From Ursus arctos (lineage: Eukaryota > Chordata > Mammalia > Carnivora > Ursidae): a stretch of 64,000 nt of DNA. The notes under the pieces were generated by a model. The model did no database searches, had not been told where the DNA came from, and worked only from the letters and a program-made list of their open reading frames with translations. Every line of letters starts with the position of its first letter. Positions within the stretch are counted from its first letter, which is position 1. The translations under genes were made by a program, and so were the position numbers. Location: the NCBI RefSeq assembly GCF_023065955.2, contig NW_026623019.1, forward strand, positions 17,364,350 through 17,428,349, written 5' to 3'. This document shows, in pieces, positions 60,939 through 64,000 of the stretch.

Positions 60939-61136
60939 GGGGCGCCTGGGTGGCACAGCGGTTAAGCACCTGCCTTCGACTCAGGGCGTGATCCCGGCGT
61001 TCTGGGATCGAGCCCCACATCAGGTTCTTCCGCTATGAGCCTGCTTCTTCCTCTCCCACTCCCCCTGCTTGTGTTCCCTCTCTCGCTGGCTGTCTCTATC
61101 TCTGTCGAATAAATAAAAAAAATTTAAAAAAAAAGA
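60939..61136 (+). mobile_element. CAN-SINE, young subtype, inserted in the tail of the previous SINE
   Basis: Full length. Perfect 16-base duplication TTAAAAAAGAGAGACA at 60923-60938 and 61137-61152, which includes the older SINE's tail. Confidence 0.96.
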
Positions 61137-61230
61137 TTAAAAAAGAGAGACAATGTCATTTGTTCGGTTAGTTACCTAGCTACCTAGGTGGCTGCGTAGC
61201 TGGGAATCAATTCCAAATCCAGATTGCAAA

Positions 61231-62302
61231 GCTCCGGGCTTAACACTTCGGTTTATTTTTCGATGATTTGTGTTGTTGTTGTTATGGTACGTATGGTAAA
61301 GATCGTCTACTGAAACCAGGCAGACACTTCCTGATTTCTGAAATAACCTGAAACATGTCTTGATGGAGGAGTTATTCATCACATCTCCTTTATCAAAGGT
61401 GCTCTTCGTGGGTGGCAGGATGGCTGGATCATTTCATTAGAGGCTAAGAGGGAATTTTATCCCTCTTGGGGGGTATGACGCAACCCCCCCCCCGCCCCCC
61501 GCATCCACCAGTTCTTTAAAACATCATGTTCAGTTGTCTGGGGTTGTTACCAGAAAGCCCGCCTGTGGCCTCGTGGGTCTGTCTGCACTCAGCTCTGGGC
61601 ACCCAGCTTGGATAATATTGGGTTCTCAGGGTCTTTTGGAGCTGGACTCTTTGTCCAGCCTCTGCTTAGGCTGAAACCCTCAAGATTTTCCTGTGTTTCC
61701 AAGATCCTCCGCTTTGAAAATCACGAGACAGTCTCTCCTATGGTGTACATTCAAATGTGCTGGTTCTCTTTTTCTTCCTGTAAAATACAACTTGGATTTA
61801 CAGGATGTAAGAGGCTCTACTTGGCGGAATGTAAAATCTGTCTTAAATCTCCCCATATTTGGCAATGCAGTGCTCCCTCTCTCTCTCTCTCTTCCTCTCT
61901 CTCTCCACTTCAGCAGATTTCCAATTGTACTTCATAGATGGATTTCAGCTGGTCCTTTCCTCCTGTTTTATAAACTTGAGAATGGTTATTTGGACTACGT
62001 TTCAAACCATTCTTCCTTGAACTTCAACCACCAAACACCGCTGAATGCACCCGAAACCCTCACTGTAATTCTTTGCCAGAGTTTAGAAATACCACTTGAC
62101 ACTTTTCAGCACCAGCATTTCCACTCCCCTGTCTATAGATTATCAGACATTTAGAAGATCCTTTCTTCCTGCCTATGCTTTGAACCTCTTTCAGTGTCTT
62201 GTTGCTGGCCAGTGATCCAGCTTGCCCTCTCACTGAGAGAGGGAGAACGAGAGAGCAGTGAGCGAGGGGGAAAATGGATTTGAAGCGGAAACTGGGAGTT
62301 TG
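61231..62302. other. Unique sequence with a C run
   Basis: C10-G-C6 at 61484-61500 and a CT-rich run at about 61877-61910. A 153-codon open frame at 61693-62154 crosses the CT run and resembles no known protein. Confidence 0.45.
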
Positions 62303-62542
62303 TTTATTTTTTTAAGATTTATTTATTTGAGGGGGGAAGGGAGAGAGAGAGAGAGAAAGCACGCTCAAGAGAGCACACATGAGCAGGGGGAGGGGCAGAG
62401 GGAGAAGGAGAGAGAAAGTCTAAAGCAGACTCCCTGACAAGCATAGAGCCCAATGTGGGGCTTGATCTTAGGACTCTGACATCATGATCTGAGCCGAAAT
62501 CAAAAGTTGGAGGCTTAACCCCCTGAGCTACCCAGGTGCCCC
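62303..62542 (-). mobile_element. CAN-SINE, old, antisense, expanded GA region
   Basis: TTTAAGATTTATTTATTTGAG to GAGCTACCCAGGTGCCCC; the GA/G-rich body is longer than usual. Confidence 0.92.
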
Positions 62543-62629
62543 TCAGGGGCTAGTTTAAAAAAGAAAATTCACACTAGTGACTGGGTCTCAAGAGCGACTC
62601 AGTTGGTGTCCCCCAGGGGGCAAGTTTTT

Positions 62630-62792
62630 TCTCTTAAAGATATTTTTTATTTATTTGAGAGAGAGAGAGCACAAGGGAAGAGGGAGACTCTCTGTGGAGC
62701 AGGGAGTCCAATACGGGACTCGATCCCACATCCCTCAGATCATAACCTGAGCTGAAGGCAGACGCTTAACCAACTGAGCCACCCAGGTGCCC
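62630..62792 (-). mobile_element. CAN-SINE, antisense
   Basis: CTCTTAAAGATATTTTTTAT to TGAGCCACCCAGGTGCCC. Diverged duplication GGGGGCAAGTTTTTT / GGGGGAAGCTTTTT. Confidence 0.93.
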
Positions 62793-63569
62793 AAGGGGGA
62801 AGCTTTTTAAGGGCAAGCTATCCAGTAGCTTCTGAATAAAGAATGCTCATCCCAACACTAGCTGCTAAGCCAAAGATGGGAGGAGTGATGTGTGTCGGGG
62901 GTGTGGTTGGGGGCTGAGAATGGTTGGATATATTTGTCACCGTTGAATAGCGTCCCACCGCTATTGACGATCACCGTCTTTTACGCCAAATGAATTTTTC
63001 CAGAGAGACCATTCATGCTTCTACTCGCGATCCCTTACTCCCTAGTGTGTTTCCGTGTGAGCATTACTTCCTGAAAACAGGGAGACGGATTTAACAGGCA
63101 TCATGCTGTTTAACCCCCGGGGATTATGTTTTGGTGGTGTTAAATGAAGGCTGCTTTCCATGTATATAAACGGGTAGGAGAGCACAGACCCCTTTTACTT
63201 CAGGGAGTGAAAGTCATTTGCAAACTGACAGTGGAGAGATCCAGAGAACAGAGTGTTTCAAACAGACTTCCCACACAATTGCTATTCCATATATCTTCTC
63301 CCGGCGCTGAGTAAACATTTTAAATTGCTGGTTGTTCCCTGAGGTTGACAATAAATTCGAGCAGGAATATATTTAATATCCCTATAGAATTTTGGTGAAA
63401 GTGACTTTTGCTTCTCGGCTCTTCCTACAAAGCCAAGCAAAGTTGGTATTTTAATGTTATTTCTTTTCCTATCATAGAAACCAAAGTTATTGCCAAATAA
63501 AAGGGATCGGGGTAGAAATATAGGAAAGTAATGGAATCTTGGGGTGGGCCGGGGGGGGGAGGAGAAGGC
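62793..63569. other. Unique sequence
   Basis: No recognised element. Confidence 0.5.
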
Positions 63570-63680
63570 AGAGCACTTTTATTTCTGAGATGAGGAAACT
63601 GAAGCTAAGAGAGGTAAAGTGACTTGACCAAGGTCACACGGATCAAGCACTTCCATGGAGGGGGCGTCAGATTCATTTGA
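63570..63680 (-). mobile_element. MIR fragment, antisense
   Basis: TGAGATGAGGAAACTGAAGC and GTGACTTGACCAAGGTCACA form the MIR core. Confidence 0.75.
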
Positions 63681-64000
63681 CTGGGTAACTGATCACCAGA
63701 TTCTTATATGGAGGTAATTAGGTCTTTCATGCCATGAAGCAGATCAAGACTCAAACCAACGAATGCCTGTGTCCGTGTACGGCCTCAGATAATGGAGAGA
63801 GGAAAATGTGTTAAATGTTCACTGTAAGAAGGGAAGAAGTGAGGAAGAAGGTCTGGCAGTACCCCCAGAATGGCAGAGAAGGACTAGGGAGCAAGCCGGA
63901 TACATGCCAGCAAGGTCTCCTGGATCCCACGCCATGTATCAGCCATCACTCAAAAGATGGGATGATAGAAAATGTCAATCAAAAAAGTCTTCACATCAGT
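63681..64000. other. Unique sequence at the right edge
   Basis: No recognised element. Confidence 0.5.

Larger units (their letters stand above)
60600..61230 (-). mobile_element. MIR, antisense, split by two tandem SINEs
   Basis: AATGTGTCAGTCACTGTGTTA and CCTACAGGAGAGATAAAGAA lie before, and AGCTGGGAATCAATTCCAAATC after, the SINE pair, in MIR order. Confidence 0.65.
41451..64000. other. Upstream flank of GNA14, probably the GNA14-GNAQ intergenic interval
   Basis: No credible exon is present. In mammals GNAQ lies upstream of GNA14 in the same orientation, so this should lead toward the 3' end of GNAQ; none of its 3' coding exons is recognised here. From 44.5 kb onward it is rich in SINEs and older repeats. 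Confidence 0.7.

Noticed and set aside
61693..62154. 153-codon open frame
   Set aside because: It spans a CT-repeat that gives a Leu/Ser run, overlaps another open frame in a second phase, and matches no known protein.

Overview
This is a mammalian nuclear genome window, almost certainly from a carnivoran. It carries about 29 copies of the carnivore tRNA-Lys-derived SINE (CAN-SINE/SINEC), many nearly full length with clean target-site duplications. The predominant young subtype (head GGGGCGCCTGGGTGGCGCAG, tail CTCTCGCTGGCTGTCTCTAT) resembles the kind I associate with arctoid carnivores such as bears, panda and seals. That narrower placement is inference. There are no prokaryotic features, CRISPR arrays, operons, or ribosomal or transfer RNA genes.

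Only one protein-coding exon can be supported: coding exon 1 of GNA14 (G-protein alpha-14 subunit, Gq class), on the minus strand at 40145-40268. It has a strong Kozak start and a consensus GTGAGT donor, and lies inside a CpG island (about 39.85-41.45 kb). Everything left of it (1-40144) is the start of GNA14 intron 1, read right to left by the gene; exon 2 is not in the window. Everything right of the island (41.45-64 kb) is upstream flank. From mammalian synteny, where GNA14 and GNAQ are tandem neighbours on the same strand, this flank should be the GNA14-GNAQ intergenic interval, but no GNAQ exon is visible.

Layout: 1-5.3 kb intron with five SINEs and L2 fragments; 5.3-13.1 kb a repeat-poor block; 13.1-26 kb intron with a micro L1 insertion, two opposed LTRs, SINEs, a long L2 copy and MIRs; 26.1-29.75 kb the 5' part of an old L1 embedded in an antisense L2; 30-39.8 kb mostly low-repeat intron; 39.85-41.45 kb the CpG-island promoter with exon 1; 41.5-44.5 kb low-repeat flank; 44.5-64 kb a SINE-dense flank with nested insertions and L1, L2, MIR, LTR and hAT relics.

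I found no evidence of a new biological system. The most useful observations are a Leu-to-Phe change at residue 36 of GNA14 next to the P-loop, possible plus-strand transcript signals leaving the promoter, a 17.7 kb SINE-free interval around the promoter, two very short L1 3'-end insertions with perfect target-site duplications, and several nested insertions that give relative ages. Repeat family names come from remembered consensus similarity and edges are approximate; RepeatMasker was not run.
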